From Zygnema cylindricum (lineage: Eukaryota > Streptophyta > Zygnematophyceae > Zygnematales > Zygnemataceae): a DNA stretch of 64,000 nt. The stretch covers positions 354,105-418,104 of the forward strand of contig JBBHKE010002555.1 in NCBI GenBank assembly GCA_037447655.1, given 5' to 3'. Under the pieces are notes generated by a model. The model was not told the origin of the DNA. It was given only the letters and a program-made list of their open reading frames with translations, and did not search any database. The translations under genes and the position numbers were made by a program. Of the stretch, positions 44,725 through 56,210 are shown one piece after another; positions within the stretch are counted from its first letter, which is position 1; every line of letters starts with the position of its first letter.

Positions 44725-45966
44725 TGTTGATATTTGAGTATTTTATAGGTCTGTATTAGGATAGAAAAAGAGCTGAGGCGGTCTGCCTCTAACTCCCCTT
44801 TCCAAGCCCCCATACTTGTTGTAGTCACTGAAGGCTGGATAGGGAGCTAGAGCCATGGCTGCCTAGGCTCTCTAAAGAAGACAAGGGGTAAATTAGGTAG
44901 ACTTACCAAAAGTTAGTTGACGGACCCAGGAATTGATCCTGGTACCTACCGTCCGTCAATCCTCAGTAGCCGTTAGCTCTAGCCGTTATGTCTAGAACAG
45001 ATATTACGATATATAGGGTTTGACAGATATATAAATCGTCATATGTAGATTAATCCGTTTAACGGCTAATAGATACTTAGTACATAGATACAGTTTAATT
45101 TAGTACGAAGTACGGAATGGGGGCAGAACGGATACCGCGCATTTTTTTCGATAGCGAAACAAATACCGCGCATTTGTTTCGACAGCGAAACAAATACCGC
45201 GCATTTGTTTCGATAGGGAAACAAATACCGCGCGTCGAATTTCAGCGGCTAGGATTGTAGCTGGTTTTGATCGGACGACCACGATAGTTGCCGCGATCAC
45301 GGAACATGTACTTTTGGCGTTTTTCAGCCATCGCCACGTAATTTGACACGTGGCGCGACAATGTTGGATTGCGGCGACTCCGAAGATTGCGGAAACAAAT
45401 CCAGCTATGACACGTGTCGACAATTTGGCCATGTTGTACAATGGCCGTACAGAAAGTACACCGGCACTTGTACTTTTATGTACGACACAGTAATTTGATT
45501 GGTGCCGTACTTCAGTAGATAGAGTTTTAGAGGGGGAATAGGACTTAGGAAATTTTGGGTAGATAGCTGTCTCTCCAAGAGAGCACCTTGTATAAATGGC
45601 TAACTTTGGGCAGCCATAACTATCAATTTACTTGACCATTTTCAGTGATTCTTTTTGCTGCGGACTCAGGGGAGTTCAAGCTACACACGGGTGTAGTCGT
45701 TCAGAGTTTTTGTCTGCCAGGGTGGCTGCATTTCCAAGGGAAAGTCAAAGTGGGTGAATGTGTCCAAATCTCATATTCTAACTTTGCATTCTGTGGTGGA
45801 ACTGAGCACACAGAAAGTGTTATTTCACAGGGGTGAATCTATATTGGGGTTCTGACTGTCAAGGGGTCAGTCACTTGGGTTTATATTAACTTGGAGTCGG
45901 CACTATATAGATTAGCTTCTTTTGGATCTGCATACTATGAGGGCCAATGGAGGTCTCAGAGTTTCA
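44725..45966 (+). repeat. 3' LTR of element H (1242 bp)
   Basis: Direct repeat of 41659-42839. It is about 61 bases longer because of two extra copies of a ~31-base unit with palindromic TTTGTTTCG/CGAAACAAA at about 45140-45235. A TATA box lies at 45591-45597. Confidence 0.93.
44916..44997 (-). promoter_or_regulatory. Antisense tRNA-like module in H 3' LTR, with T4 terminator
   Basis: Same sequence as the 5' LTR copy, with B-box GGATCAATTCC and a downstream TTTT. Confidence 0.6.
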
Positions 45967-45971
45967 ATTAA

Positions 45972-46656
45972 TGCGTTGTCAAAACGATACACGTAGTTGG
46001 TTCGATAGATACATTATGTTTAACAAGTCATCTGAATCATATCAAATTGACGAAGAGGCGTGTGTGAAACAATTCATGCACAGACGTGAATCCGCACCAT
46101 GTAAATTTAATTGATCGGACGGCCGTCGTTGCAGCCCCCACTCAGAATGAGATTTTTGGCAGCCTTTGGAGATAGCCTCACGCGATGCCATGTGGCGCCA
46201 CATTATTGGATACCAGGGAAGAAAGGAGGAGGAACCATGGCTCCTGATTTGAAAGGCGTCACCTTGAAGGCCATGTTGAACAATAATCGTACAATAAGTA
46301 TATCGGCCATTCTACCTTTTTGTACTATACAATGTTTCTATTGGACGAGGGTTTAGTAGTAATAGATGTGACTAGATATTCTGAGACTTAGTGAAATTTA
46401 GGTACCTCTCTCTAACACAACTTGTAACTATAAAGGTCATCTTTGACCAAGAATAACTGATTGCTTAGGGGAGGAAATTTAGTGATTTTTTTTGCGTTCC
46501 GCTCAGAGGAGTCATGTCCTCAGAGCGGTGAGAATGGTCATAATATTTGTGTGCATGGGTGGCAGTTATTCAATGAGAAAGCGAAAGGGGGAAATATTAT
46601 CCTAGAGGCTTTATATAGGCTCCATTCTGTGGGTCAACGGAGACCACAAAATTGCA
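45972..46656 (+). repeat. 3' LTR of element J, right part
   Basis: Resumes the J LTR after element H and its ATTAA duplication, and ends CAAAATTGCA. It matches the solo LTR 36620-37308. E2-like RNase H follows at once. Confidence 0.85.
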
Positions 46657-47131
46657 TAATACTGACATCACTACTAGGAGTGATGCCTGTTAACGTGATG
46701 CTCCGATGTGGAGATGTACTCATGTATATGTATTACATAAAGGTGAGGGGGCTTCTTGTTAGAGTAGCAAACAACAAAACCTTAGGCTGAGTTTATGACC
46801 TCTTGCTCTGCTATAAAAAAATTGATGTGGGTCAATTCTTTGCTTGGTGAGCTTGGTCACCTTAAGAGTGGTGTGTATAATTTTTTTTGTGATAATCAAG
46901 CAGCAATCTCTATTTCTGCCAATCCTAAACATCATTTTAAAGCCAAACACAAGGACATTAGACTCAGCTTTGTTAGAGAGAAGGTAGAAAACAAAATTAT
47001 CAGTTTAGAGTACAGACCAGATAGCGACATGGTAGGAGATATATTGACCAAACCTGTGCCTTCCCCTAAGCTAATTTTATACAGGGAGAAGTGTGGTTTG
47101 AAATTAACGAATGACTTGAAAATAAGGGGAG
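46657..47131 (+). pseudogene. E2 RNase H C-terminal part and polypurine tract
   Basis: RNase H resumes at TDITT, with stops near 46760 and 46795, then LMWVNSLLGELGHLKSGV and CDNQAAISIS. It closes with a KPVPSPKLILYREKCGLKL tail and AAAATAAGGGGAG. It parallels E 25255-25743. Confidence 0.85.
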
Positions 47132-48177
47132 TGTAGAAATTAATGGTTATTTTAGTATTTTCTACGTATAAAATGAATAGCAGAAAAAAAAGCCAAGGCA
47201 ATCGGCCTCTAACTCCTCTCTTCCGCTCCCACACTTGTCGCACTCACTGAAGGTTGAAAAGGAAGCTAGAGCCATGGTTTCCTATGTTGTCTAGAGAGAG
47301 ACAAGCAATTTTTTTTAATAGGTTACTAAACAGATACTTGACGGACCCAAGATTTGATCTTGGTTCCTGCCGTCCGTCAAGTTGGCCGGTAGCGGTCAAC
47401 TTTATCTTATTAGTTTAGGACCAATGCTAAATGCTATAAGGTTTGATAGATATTTATAAATTTAGAAGTGAAGTAATTCATTTAACTGAAACTATATACG
47501 ATATGCATAAATACAATTTTGTAAAGTACAGAGTACGGTACGGTTTTGAATCAGATACAGCGCATTTTGTTTCGACAGCGAAAAAAATTTCGTGCAAATA
47601 TTTATGACGGCTACGATTGAAATTCAGTTTTGATCGGACGGCCGTGAAGGATGTCGTGATCGCGGAATAGAATTTCGGTGATTTGCGGTCACGGCCACAT
47701 TGATTGACATGTGGCACAACCACATTTGATTGCGGCATCTTCGGGGATTACAGGAACGAATCCAAATATGACATGTGTCGACTTCTTGGCCATGTCGTAC
47801 AATGGTCGTACAGAAAGTACACAGGCACCATACCTTTGTGTACAACACAGTATTATTATTGGTGCCGTACTTCAATAGATAGATTTTAAGAGAGACATAG
47901 GACTTAGAAAAATTTACTAGATATGACCCTCTCTATGAGAGAGCTTATGTACAAAAGGTCAACTTTGACCCTCCATAACTTACTGCTTATGGGAGCAATT
48001 TCAAAGATTCTTTTTGCTATCGACTCAGGGGAATCTTCCTTTCACAGAGGTGAAAGTGGTTAGATTTTTTTTCCCCTAGGGTGGCAGTTATTTTTTCTGA
48101 AACACAAAAGGGTCAGGGTTATCATAGAGGCTTCGTGTGAGCTGCTTACTCTGAAGGCCAATGGAGGTCTCAGAGTT
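47132..48177 (+). repeat. 3' LTR of E2 (about 1046 bp; last few bases missing)
   Basis: Starts TGTAGAAATTAATGG like E. It has the clade II blocks and an antisense tRNA-like module at 47338-47420. It ends at GGTCTCAGAGTT and abuts element K gag in opposite orientation. Confidence 0.85.
47338..47420 (-). promoter_or_regulatory. Antisense tRNA-like module in E2 LTR (no T4 run)
   Basis: Minus-strand B-box core GATCAAATC with degenerate D-arm. Only TTT occurs in the 20 bases after it, so the terminator is not conserved here. Confidence 0.5.
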
Positions 48178-48363
48178 CGAAAACCTCACTCCACTAAACC
48201 TTAGTGGAATTCCCTGAGATGGACGTTTCACTTGTCCACTGACGATACCCCAGTATCGTTTTTCACACAAAGCCCCTACCATCATGGCTTCCCAATAAAT
48301 GAAACGAGATCCGTTGAAGATGGGCACACTAGAGGGTGGGCCCATAACTAGCAATAATGTGTC
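48178..48363 (-). pseudogene. gag: Element K gag N-terminal fragment
   Basis: Minus-strand start MGDTLLLVMGPPSSVPIF, with the ATG inside the LTR and the primer site (AGTTATGGGCCCACC) translated. It continues YWEAMMVGALCEKRYWGIVSG and is cut at the junction with the E2 LTR. Closest to L and E Gag. Confidence 0.8.
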
Positions 48364-49361
48364 CCCCATTGAACTACAAAATTAAAGAAGCCTCTACATA
48401 GCTTTAAATTAACCCTACTTCAGCTAGGATCACAAATACCCAAATAAACAATCAAGCAATCTAACTACACCTCAAGGCACTCTAGACTCGCCTAAAACCG
48501 CAGCAAAAGAAAAAAAAATCACTGAAAAGCCCAACCTAACGATTAGTTATCGAGTGGCAAAGATGCCAAAATATATACGAGCTCATTGGGAGAGAGGCGG
48601 CTACCTCCTAAATTTGCTAAGTCCAAAACCCATTTCAAAACCCCTATCTACTGATGTACAAACCAATCATATAACTGTAAAGTATAGAAAGGTACTCTGG
48701 CCGGTGTACTTCATGTACAATCTGTGTACAACTCGGTCATTGAGTGGACGCTTGTCTCCTCCACACTCACCCTCATGCTCTCCGGGATTCATGCTTCCCA
48801 ATGTTATCTTGCCACGTGGCGCCAAGTCATGCCACGCACAAAAACGGCCAAAGCGACCATTTCGGGATCTTAGCGATGAGGTGTGTCGTCGGATCCAAAT
48901 CGGCTCTGAATGCTAGCCGTTGAAAATCTATGTTCGGTAAATTTGTTTTGTGCAGTTTCACATTCGCACTATATTTCATTTTGTTTCTATGTTACTTATA
49001 CGAAATTTCGTTAATTGGATTAGTAAATTCTAACATGTTTAAATACTCATCATACCTCATGTACTTCAACCAACTTCAACGACAGACTGCCTAAAGCAAA
49101 CGGATATGCCTCGCTCTGCCGGTGAGAGGTTCAAGTCGTGCCGAACTCAACTTTTTTGTTAGAAGGGACTTACGTCACTTCTTTTGACCTGCCTAATGAG
49201 CCAAGGCAGCCATGGCTCCACCATCCTCTCTTTCTTTCAGTGACTAGAATAAGTACGGGGGATAGAGGGAAGAGGTGGTGGCAAACTGCCTACGTTTATT
49301 TTTCTATTTTCACTAAGTTATTCAGACCTAGAAAATACTTTATAAATCTTATAATTCAATA
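48350..49361 (-). repeat. 5' LTR of element K (1012 bp)
   Basis: Minus-strand LTR of the D/L type with a G-box (CACGTGGC, near 48812), GTAC motifs, the CCATGGCT block near 49210 and a tRNA-like module. Its outer end reads TATTGAA instead of TGTTGAA. It lies in E3 RNase H, which starts at 49362 with AATCAGTTTAGAG. Confidence 0.75.
49079..49150 (+). promoter_or_regulatory. tRNA-like module in K LTR (antisense to K), with T6 terminator
   Basis: Plus-strand B-box AGGTTCAAGTC, followed within about 15 bases by TTTTTT. Confidence 0.55.
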
Positions 49362-49497
49362 ATAATCAGTTTAGAGTATAGACTAAATAGTGAGATGGAA
49401 GCAGATATGATGACCAAACCTACGCCTTCCCCTAAACTGATTTTTGCAGGGAGAAGTGTGGTCTTAAATTTAAAAGTCACTAGAAAATAAGGGGAGT
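49362..49497 (+). pseudogene. E3 RNase H tail and polypurine tract
   Basis: Short 3' remnant with the D-MMTKPTPSPKL tail seen in E (25640-25730), followed by AAAATAAGGGGAG. Confidence 0.75.
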
Positions 49498-49640
49498 GAA
49501 GGAATTAATGGTTCTTGTTAGTATTTTGTAAGTATTAAACTGTATAAATAATGTAGAAAATAAGCAGAGTCAATCTGCCTCTAACTCCTCCCTTCAACTC
49601 CCACACTTGTCGTAGTCATTGAAGGTTGGAGAGGGAGCTA
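49498..49640 (+). repeat. 3' LTR of E3, left part (split by L)
   Basis: Starts TGAAGGAATTAATGG, with the TCGTAGTCATTGAAGG and GGGAGCTA blocks. Element L interrupts it just before the CCATGG block; it resumes at 63402. Confidence 0.85.
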
Positions 49641-50648
49641 TGCAATTCTGTGTCATCTATTGGACTACAAAATTCAGGAAGCCTCTAGATAGCTTTTAAC
49701 TAACCCACTTCAAGCCACAACCACTGCTGACCAAGAGAGCAAACTGACAATCTAACTACACCCTTGTGTAACTTGGATTCCCCTGAGTTGGTAGCAAAAA
49801 GAATCACTAAAAACGGCCAACTAGCCGATAAGTTATGAGCTGGCAAAAAATGCCAATTTTATACAAAGCTCTATTAGAGAAAGGTGACTACCTAACAGAT
49901 TTTCCTAAGTCCTAAACCCCTCTCACAACCCCTATCTACTGAAATACGAACCAATCACATGACTGTAAAGTATAGAAAGGTACTACGGCTGATATCCATT
50001 CTGTACGGCCTGGGACGACAAGGCCACTGAGAGGACACGTGTCACCCTTCCACTCGTCCGTATATTCCCCAGAATTCCTACGACCAAATTTTATCCCTCC
50101 ACGTGGCGCCAAGTCATGCCACGTCTATAAACGCCAAAGTGATCATTCCGCGATCTCGGCAGTGTTGCATGCCGTTGGATGAAATCTGACATTAAATGTC
50201 GGCCGTTGAAACAAATGTCCGATTCATTTGTTTTGTGCGAAATGATGTCGGCACTGAAATTTTAACTAGTTCTATGCTCCTTTGTTCACATTTTAGTTAA
50301 TGGGTTAGAAGACCATGTAGAATTTTAAATACGTATGAAAACCTATGTATCTTAACGGACTTCTATGACAGACTGGTTAGAGCTAACAGCTACGCCATAC
50401 TCTAGTGGTCGGAAGTTCGAGTCCGGCCGGACTCAACCTTTTGTTGAGAGTGACATAAGTCACTCTTTAGTCCTGCCTGTGGAACTAAGGCAGCCATGGC
50501 TCAACCACCTTATCTATCCTTTAGTGACTACAACAAGTATGGTGGCTAGAGAGAGGAGGTTGAGGTAGGTTGTCCGCCCTTTTGTTTTCCCTTTTATACT
50601 GGCATATTTAGACCTATGAAATACCATATAAATCTAATAATTTCAACA
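49641..50648 (-). repeat. 3' LTR of element L (1008 bp)
   Basis: Minus-strand TGTTGAAATTATT to ATTGCA. The polypurine tract complement (CTCCCTTTATTTCC) follows at 50649. tRNA-like module at 50362-50438. Confidence 0.9.
50362..50438 (+). promoter_or_regulatory. tRNA-like module in L 3' LTR (antisense to L), with T4 terminator
   Basis: The D-loop word CTGGTTAGAGC is identical to many real tRNAs. The B-box is AAGTTCGAGTCC, followed by TTTT about 12 bases later inside a CTCAAC/GTTGAG hairpin. Confidence 0.65.
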
Positions 50649-51485
50649 CTCCCTTTATTTCCTAGTCTAACTTTAACTTCAATTTTAGTCCACACTTTTC
50701 TCTCCAATATTTTAATTTGGGAGAAGGCACTGGTTTTGTCATCATATCAACCACCATTTCCTTATTTGATCTATATATAAGATTCACAATATTATATTCA
50801 ACTTTTTCTCTCAGAAAACTCAACCTTATGTCCATATGCTTAGCCTTGAAATGATGTTTTGGATTCGTTGCAATTGCAATGGTAGCTTGATTATCACAGA
50901 ACACTTCATGCACTCCCTTCTTCATATACCCCAGTTCTTGCAACAAAGACTTGACCCACATCAATACTTTCACAGCAAAACAAGAGGCCATATACTTAGC
51001 CTCCATAGTAGACTGAGCAACCGTCTTTTATTGGTAACCGCTCCAACAGCAAGCACCTTTCCCCACATACAATACATACCTAGAAGTGCATCTTCTCATA
51101 GGTGCATCCCTATAATTGGCATCACTCTAAGTAGTGATATGAGTGTGATCCCCTCCCAAATGCAACCATAACTCCCTGGTTCCTACCAAATATTTCGTGA
51201 CTTTCTTGGCTGCCTCCCAATCTCTCTTCCTAGGATAATTAAGACTCCTATTGAAGACTCCTACTGCTGTCGCTATGTCCGGCCTAGTACAGTTCATAAT
51301 ATAGATGAAACTTCCTACGACCCTTCTATAAGGGATAGGATTCATAAACTCTCTCTCCTCTAGACTCATCTGATCAGTTAAGATTATCACTCCTCCTTCT
51401 ACACTCCCATCACTTACTTTTTTCAAGTCAATGGGAGTGGTACAAATGTTAGCCTTTTCCATCGAGAATTTCTCAAGCAGCATAT
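50649..51485 (-). pseudogene. pol: Element L RNase H and RT thumb region
   Basis: Minus-strand segments MEAKYMASCFAVKVLMWVKS, CDNQATIAIATNPKHHF and MMTKPVPSPKLKYW form one open piece (50662-51006). The preceding RRVVGSFIYIMNCTRPDIA and VGTRELWLHLGG lie in 51127-51480, with a stop between. It is interrupted by a solo LTR at LLEKF. Confidence 0.85.
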
Positions 51486-52655
51486 TGTTGTTTTGAAATG
51501 TTAGTTTCGTGCGTACGCCACACTTTGAGCGCACGCGACATTTCATGCGTAGATTATTACCGGAAATAATGTGGTGGTACAAATGGAGGTTCGAATGAAA
51601 TTGTTGATTGGGGGAGTAATTGACGATTGGAAATTGAGTGGCTCGAAATACGTTTGTAAATAGACGGCGGATCGCGAAGCGATCCTATGTGAAATGTACG
51701 AAATGTTAAATATGTACACCGCCGGTACGGAGCGTCTTGTTTAGACAAGTGTACTTCATTTACGACAGGCTCATTTATTGCAAAGGACGCATGTTCAGTG
51801 CGGAAAAGATTTTGAAGGTACGGTTTAATTTCGGCAAGTGGGTCATGGTACATTTGGAGGGCGGACGGCGTCTGGCCGATATTTTCAAGGGATCGCAATT
51901 TTGATGACGTGGTTTCAAGTGTACCGTACTTATGTGAAGTTGATTCACTACGTGGTTTCGTCCACAAGTAAATAATCGAGTTGATACTCAATACGCGGAT
52001 TTTATGGAATCGTCGGTGAAAATATTTTGATTTAACATTGTTTTGTCTTTTTGTGCATTAATTATTAGTGTATAATTACATTTTCTGACATACCTCGAAT
52101 TATTCAGGTATACTTACATTAATTTAAGTAGATGGTAAATTACGTACGGCTGCTATGCCTCCGTACATTTAGTGGTAGGCCTGAGTGTATATATTGTAGA
52201 ACTTAGTCATTTCAGAACATAGGAACTTTCTGTACCAAAACCTGTTTATGGACATTTTTGGTAATTTTATCTGAGTAATGCTCTCATATATCTTGGTAGA
52301 ATTATCTGAAATTTTGCATGTGTGTTCCTCCCTGTATTTTCTACATTTTAACAGATTTGCAGGCGTATTGTGTGCCTGTTCTGTGTTTTACTTCATTGTG
52401 AAGTTGGTCGGTTTTATCAAAGTTTTGGCAGACTGTTTTTCTGCAACTTTGACTAGATGATGTGAATACTCTATTTATTATTTTTGTCTGAAACTTTGTA
52501 AGGTTATTCTATAGCCTAGAAAATATTTTTGATTGTAGTTTAAGCGTGTTTTGTTTTTTTTCTAGAATTCTGTGATGATTCAAAGTAGGCTATTTTTGGG
52601 TAGTCTGTGGTGCTTCCAAGGGTAAATCCATGGCTGAAAATGGCTATGGACAACA
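51486..52655 (+). repeat. Solo clade I (A-type) LTR, 1170 bp, TSD CATAT/CACAT
   Basis: Starts TGTTGTTTTGAAATG and ends ATGGACAACA like element A, and contains the ATGGCTGAAA start-codon context. Flanked by CATAT (51481-51485) and CACAT (52656-52660), while L RT reads across (IGN then MLEKF). It is about 200 bases longer than the A LTR. Confidence 0.85.
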
Positions 52656-53295
52656 CACATTACCTATTCCTTCTTTCTGAGTAAGTCTGATAAGTAATTT
52701 CTCCCTATCTCTCTCCATTTCGATCCCTAAAACGTATCTTGCCTCACCTAAATCTTTCATATCAAAATCTGCTTTTAAGATATTTTTTTTGCCTATTGAT
52801 TTTTTCCAAAGACTTACTAAGCACAAGCAAATCATCCACATAGATTGCAATAACAATAACACCATTCTCATCTTCAAACATGTAGATAGAATGGTCAGAG
52901 CTTATCCGGATATATTACAGACCGGTGAGAAACTCATCTTGTTTCTTATTCCAATGTCGGGGAGCTTGCTTCGGTCCATATAAGGACTTTATGAGCCTGC
53001 AAACTTTGCTCTTTTCTCCTTCAACCACGAACCCCTCTGGTTGCCTCATGAAAATTTCTTCCTCTGACTCACCATTAAGAAAAGCAGTCTTTATGTCCAT
53101 CTCGTGTATTTCCATGTCTTCCGCAGTTGCGAGACTGAGGAGAATCCTTATTGATCGGAACCAAACAACAGGAGCAAAGGTCTCCTCATAGTCAATCCCC
53201 TCCTTTTGAGTGAACCCTTTCGCTATCAATGAGCCTTATATCTCTCAATGGTGTTATCTGGGTTCAGTTTTAGTTTAAATACCCATTTACAGCTA
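52656..53295 (-). pseudogene. pol: Element L RT (palm and fingers)
   Basis: The minus strand carries RLTQKEGIGN and a disrupted YVDD area near 52830 with a frameshift. The YGPKQAPRHWNKK, HEMDIKTAFLNGESEEEIF and IAKGFTQKEGIDYEETF motifs are in one frame (52915-53229). It ends in the IGCKWVF motif at the J2 insertion. Confidence 0.85.
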
Positions 53296-54184
53296 GTCTC
53301 CATTGACCCTAAGAATGAGCAGCCTATGTAAAGCCTCTAGGATAATATTTGCCCCTTCTATTTTCCCGCTGAATAAGCGCCGCCCAGACACAAAAATATT
53401 CTAACCACTCTCACACATGAGACGACAAGACTCCTTTGAGTCAAACACAAAAAGAAACACTGAATTTGCTCCCCTGAGCAGTAAGTTATGGCTGGTCAAA
53501 GATGACCTTTATAGTTACAATCTCTCTTAGAGAGAGGTACCTAAATTTTATTAAGTCCTAGTCTGCCTACTTACGCCTGCCTACTACTAAACCCTAGTCC
53601 AATAGAAACACTATATAGTACAAGAAGGTACTCTAGGCAATGTACTTATTGTACGGCCATTGTACGACATGGCTTTGAAAGTGACGCTTGTCAAAACGGA
53701 GCCATGGTTCCTCCTCCCATGTTCTCCGGTCTCCAATAGTATGGTGCCACATGGCGTCGCGTGACGCTATCCCCAAAGGCTGCCGAAAGTTTATTGCGGA
53801 TGGCGGCTGCAATTGTGGTCGTCCGATCATTTGTATTTATGCGGCTTCGATTCGCTTCTATGCATGAATTGATTAATGTGTGTTTTCATTAGTCTGCTGC
53901 AAATTTGTCCGTTTAAAAAATATATGAATATGCCTGAAACGTAATAAATATATCGTTTCGCTGGTGCGTGAATGGATAAGGCTTAGGTCTATATAGTGGT
54001 CCGTAGACCCCGGTTCAAATCCGGCCAGAGGCACTATTTTGCTACATATAGTAAAATACCTTCTATTTCATTCTGCCTCCTTCTAAATGACGCGGCAGCC
54101 ATGGCGTGCCTTTGGTTCTCTCTTTCTCTCTCTTTACATTCTAACTAAAATACAGAAGTGACGATTTATTACCTCTTTTCAACA
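53296..54184 (-). repeat. 3' LTR of J2 (889 bp, U5 end truncated)
   Basis: Minus-strand TGTTGAAAAGAGG start as in J. It contains the GCAGCCATGGCGTGCC block, a tRNA-like module and GTAC motifs. Confidence 0.88.
53960..54034 (+). promoter_or_regulatory. tRNA-like module in J2 3' LTR (antisense to J2), with T4 terminator
   Basis: AATGGATAAGGC equals the tRNA-Arg D-loop word. B-box CGGTTCAAATCC is canonical. TTTT follows about 6 bases after the GAGGCAC end. Confidence 0.65.
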
Positions 54185-56210
54185 CTCCCCTTAATTCTTA
54201 GTCACTTTTTAATTTTAATCCACAGTTTTCTCTGGAATAAATCAACTTAGGGGAAGAAACTGGTTTTGTCATCATGTCTGCAATCATTTCTTTATCAGTT
54301 TTATGAAGTAGTTTAATGATTTTAGTTTCAACCTTTTCTTTGACAAAGCTTAGTCTAATATCCATATGCTTAGCTTTGAAGTGATGTTTCGGATTAGCTG
54401 CAATAAAGATAGCAGCTTGATTATAACAAAAAACATTTTGAGTTCTTGTCTTCAGGAACCCAAGTTCTTCAAGAAGAGATTTCACCCACATTAATTCTTT
54501 TGTGGCAACAGAAGAAGCCATGTATTCAGCCTCCATAGTGGACTGATCAACTACTTTCTGTTGCTTGCTACTCGAATAGCATGCACCAGATCGAATTTGC
54601 AACACATATCTAGTCGTACACCACCTTAAAGGCACATCTCCATAACTGGCATCACTCCAGGTTGTGATGTCAGTGTGCTCCCCTCCCAAAGGCAACCACA
54701 ATTCCCTTGTCCCCACCAGATACCTCATCACCCTTTTGGCAGCCTCCTAGTCTCTCTTTCTTAGTTCATTTAGACTCTTGCTGAGGACTCCTACGGCTAC
54801 AGCTTTATCCAGCCGGGTACAATTCATAAAATATATTAAACTGCCTACAATCTGCCGATAAGGGATATTTTCCATAAATCTTCTTTCTATCTCATCTATC
54901 TCATTATTAATGATCAATATTCATCCCTCTTCACTCCCCTCACAAACTTTGTTCAAATCCATGGGAGTAGTACATCCGTTTGCTTTCTCCATTTAAAATT
55001 TTTCTGGCATATTACTAATTGATTTTTTCTGAGTGAGTTTTATAATCCTATTCCCTCTATCTCTCTCCATTTGAATTCCCAAAATGTACTTTGTTTCGCC
55101 GAGATCTTTCATGTCAAAGCGGCTTCTAAGATCATGTTTTAGTTTGTTAATTTTATGTATGGACTTGCTTAAGACCAACAAAGCATCCACATAAAAAGCA
55201 ATAAATATCACTCCATCCTCATCCTCAAATAAATATATGGAGTGATCTGAACTAATTCTGATATACCCCAAACCGGTCAGAAATTCGTCGAGCTTTATAT
55301 TCCACTGTCGCGGGGCTTACTTAAGCCCATAGAGTGATTTTATAATTTTGCAAACTTTGTTTTCTTCCCCACTCTCCAAGAATCCTTCCGGTTGCCTCAT
55401 GTAAATTTCTTCCTCCAACTCGCCGTGCAAAAATGTCTTTTTAATATCCATCAGGTGTATCTCTATATCCTTCGGTGCACCTATACTTAAAAGGATTCTA
55501 ATAGAAGGAAATCTGAATACAGGTGCAAAGGTTTCTTTGTAGTCTATCCCCTCTTTTTGAGTATATCCTTTTGCAACTAACCTACCTTTGTACCTCTCAA
55601 TGGTATTATCGGGGTTTAATTTAAGTTTAAAAACCCACTTACATCCGATCGGTTTTCGGTACGGTGGACAATCTACCAACTCCCATGTATTCGCTTCCAT
55701 GATAGAGGCCATTTCTTCATTTATAGTTGTGATCCACCTGCTACTTTTCGAAGTGTTTATGGCCTCTAAGTATGTTTGAGGTTCATCTGGGTGAGACATC
55801 TTTGTGAGTTGGTTATTTACTTGTCTTTCTTGAAGTCTTTTCCTACTTCTTTTTCCCCCTTCAAAATTGGACGCAAGTATGGAAGGCATCCTTCGGTTTC
55901 GTTTAGGGAGATTTTCAGCTCCCCTATCTTCCAATTCCTGTGTCTCATCAAGTTCCTTATCGGTTTCCACTTCGTATTGTGGCTTTGCCTCGGATGTTGT
56001 CCTTTCCTCCCTCTCCTTTGGTAGATCTGCAGATTTTTCTTTTTCTCCCTCTTCCTTCTCTTCATCTTCAAAGTCAAATTCAAAAAACTGATCCGTTTCA
56101 AATCTGATTCTGACTTCCTTATTATATTTGAATGGATCAATGGACTTCTCTTCATTCATCACCATTATGTGTTTTACCAAAATTATATCTTTTTTTTTCA
56201 ATTCATACAC
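54185..56210 (-). pseudogene. pol: Element J2 RT and RNase H
   Basis: Right to left: integrase tail and linker (MNEEKSIDPFKYNKE near 56160), then RT in one long frame to 55317 (TWELVDCPPYRKPIGCKWVF, KGYTQKEGIDYKETF, HLMDIKKTFLHGELEEEIY). A stop after YGLK is followed by the frame 54993-55271, whose YVDA replaces YVDD (Asp to Ala). After a gap, RNase H at 54198-54731 shows WSDASYGDVPLRWCT, STMEAEYMAS and YNQAAIFIA (Asp to Tyr). Catalytic changes in both RT and RNase H mark it as dead. Confidence 0.85.

Larger units (their letters stand above)
41659..45966 (+). mobile_element. Element H: complete gag-only copia-derived retrotransposon, TSD ATTAA
   Basis: LTRs lie at 41659-42839 and 44725-45966, with ATTAA on both sides (41654-41658 and 45967-45971). 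The only gene is a 628-codon frame. The LTRs look nearly identical apart from two extra ~31-base microrepeat units in the 3' copy. That points to recent movement of an element that cannot encode active enzymes. Confidence 0.93.

Noticed and set aside
50362-50438. Functional tRNA gene
   Set aside because: D-loop and B-box are good, but acceptor and T stems have mismatches and no CCA-compatible end or clear anticodon stem is visible. Called tRNA-like only.
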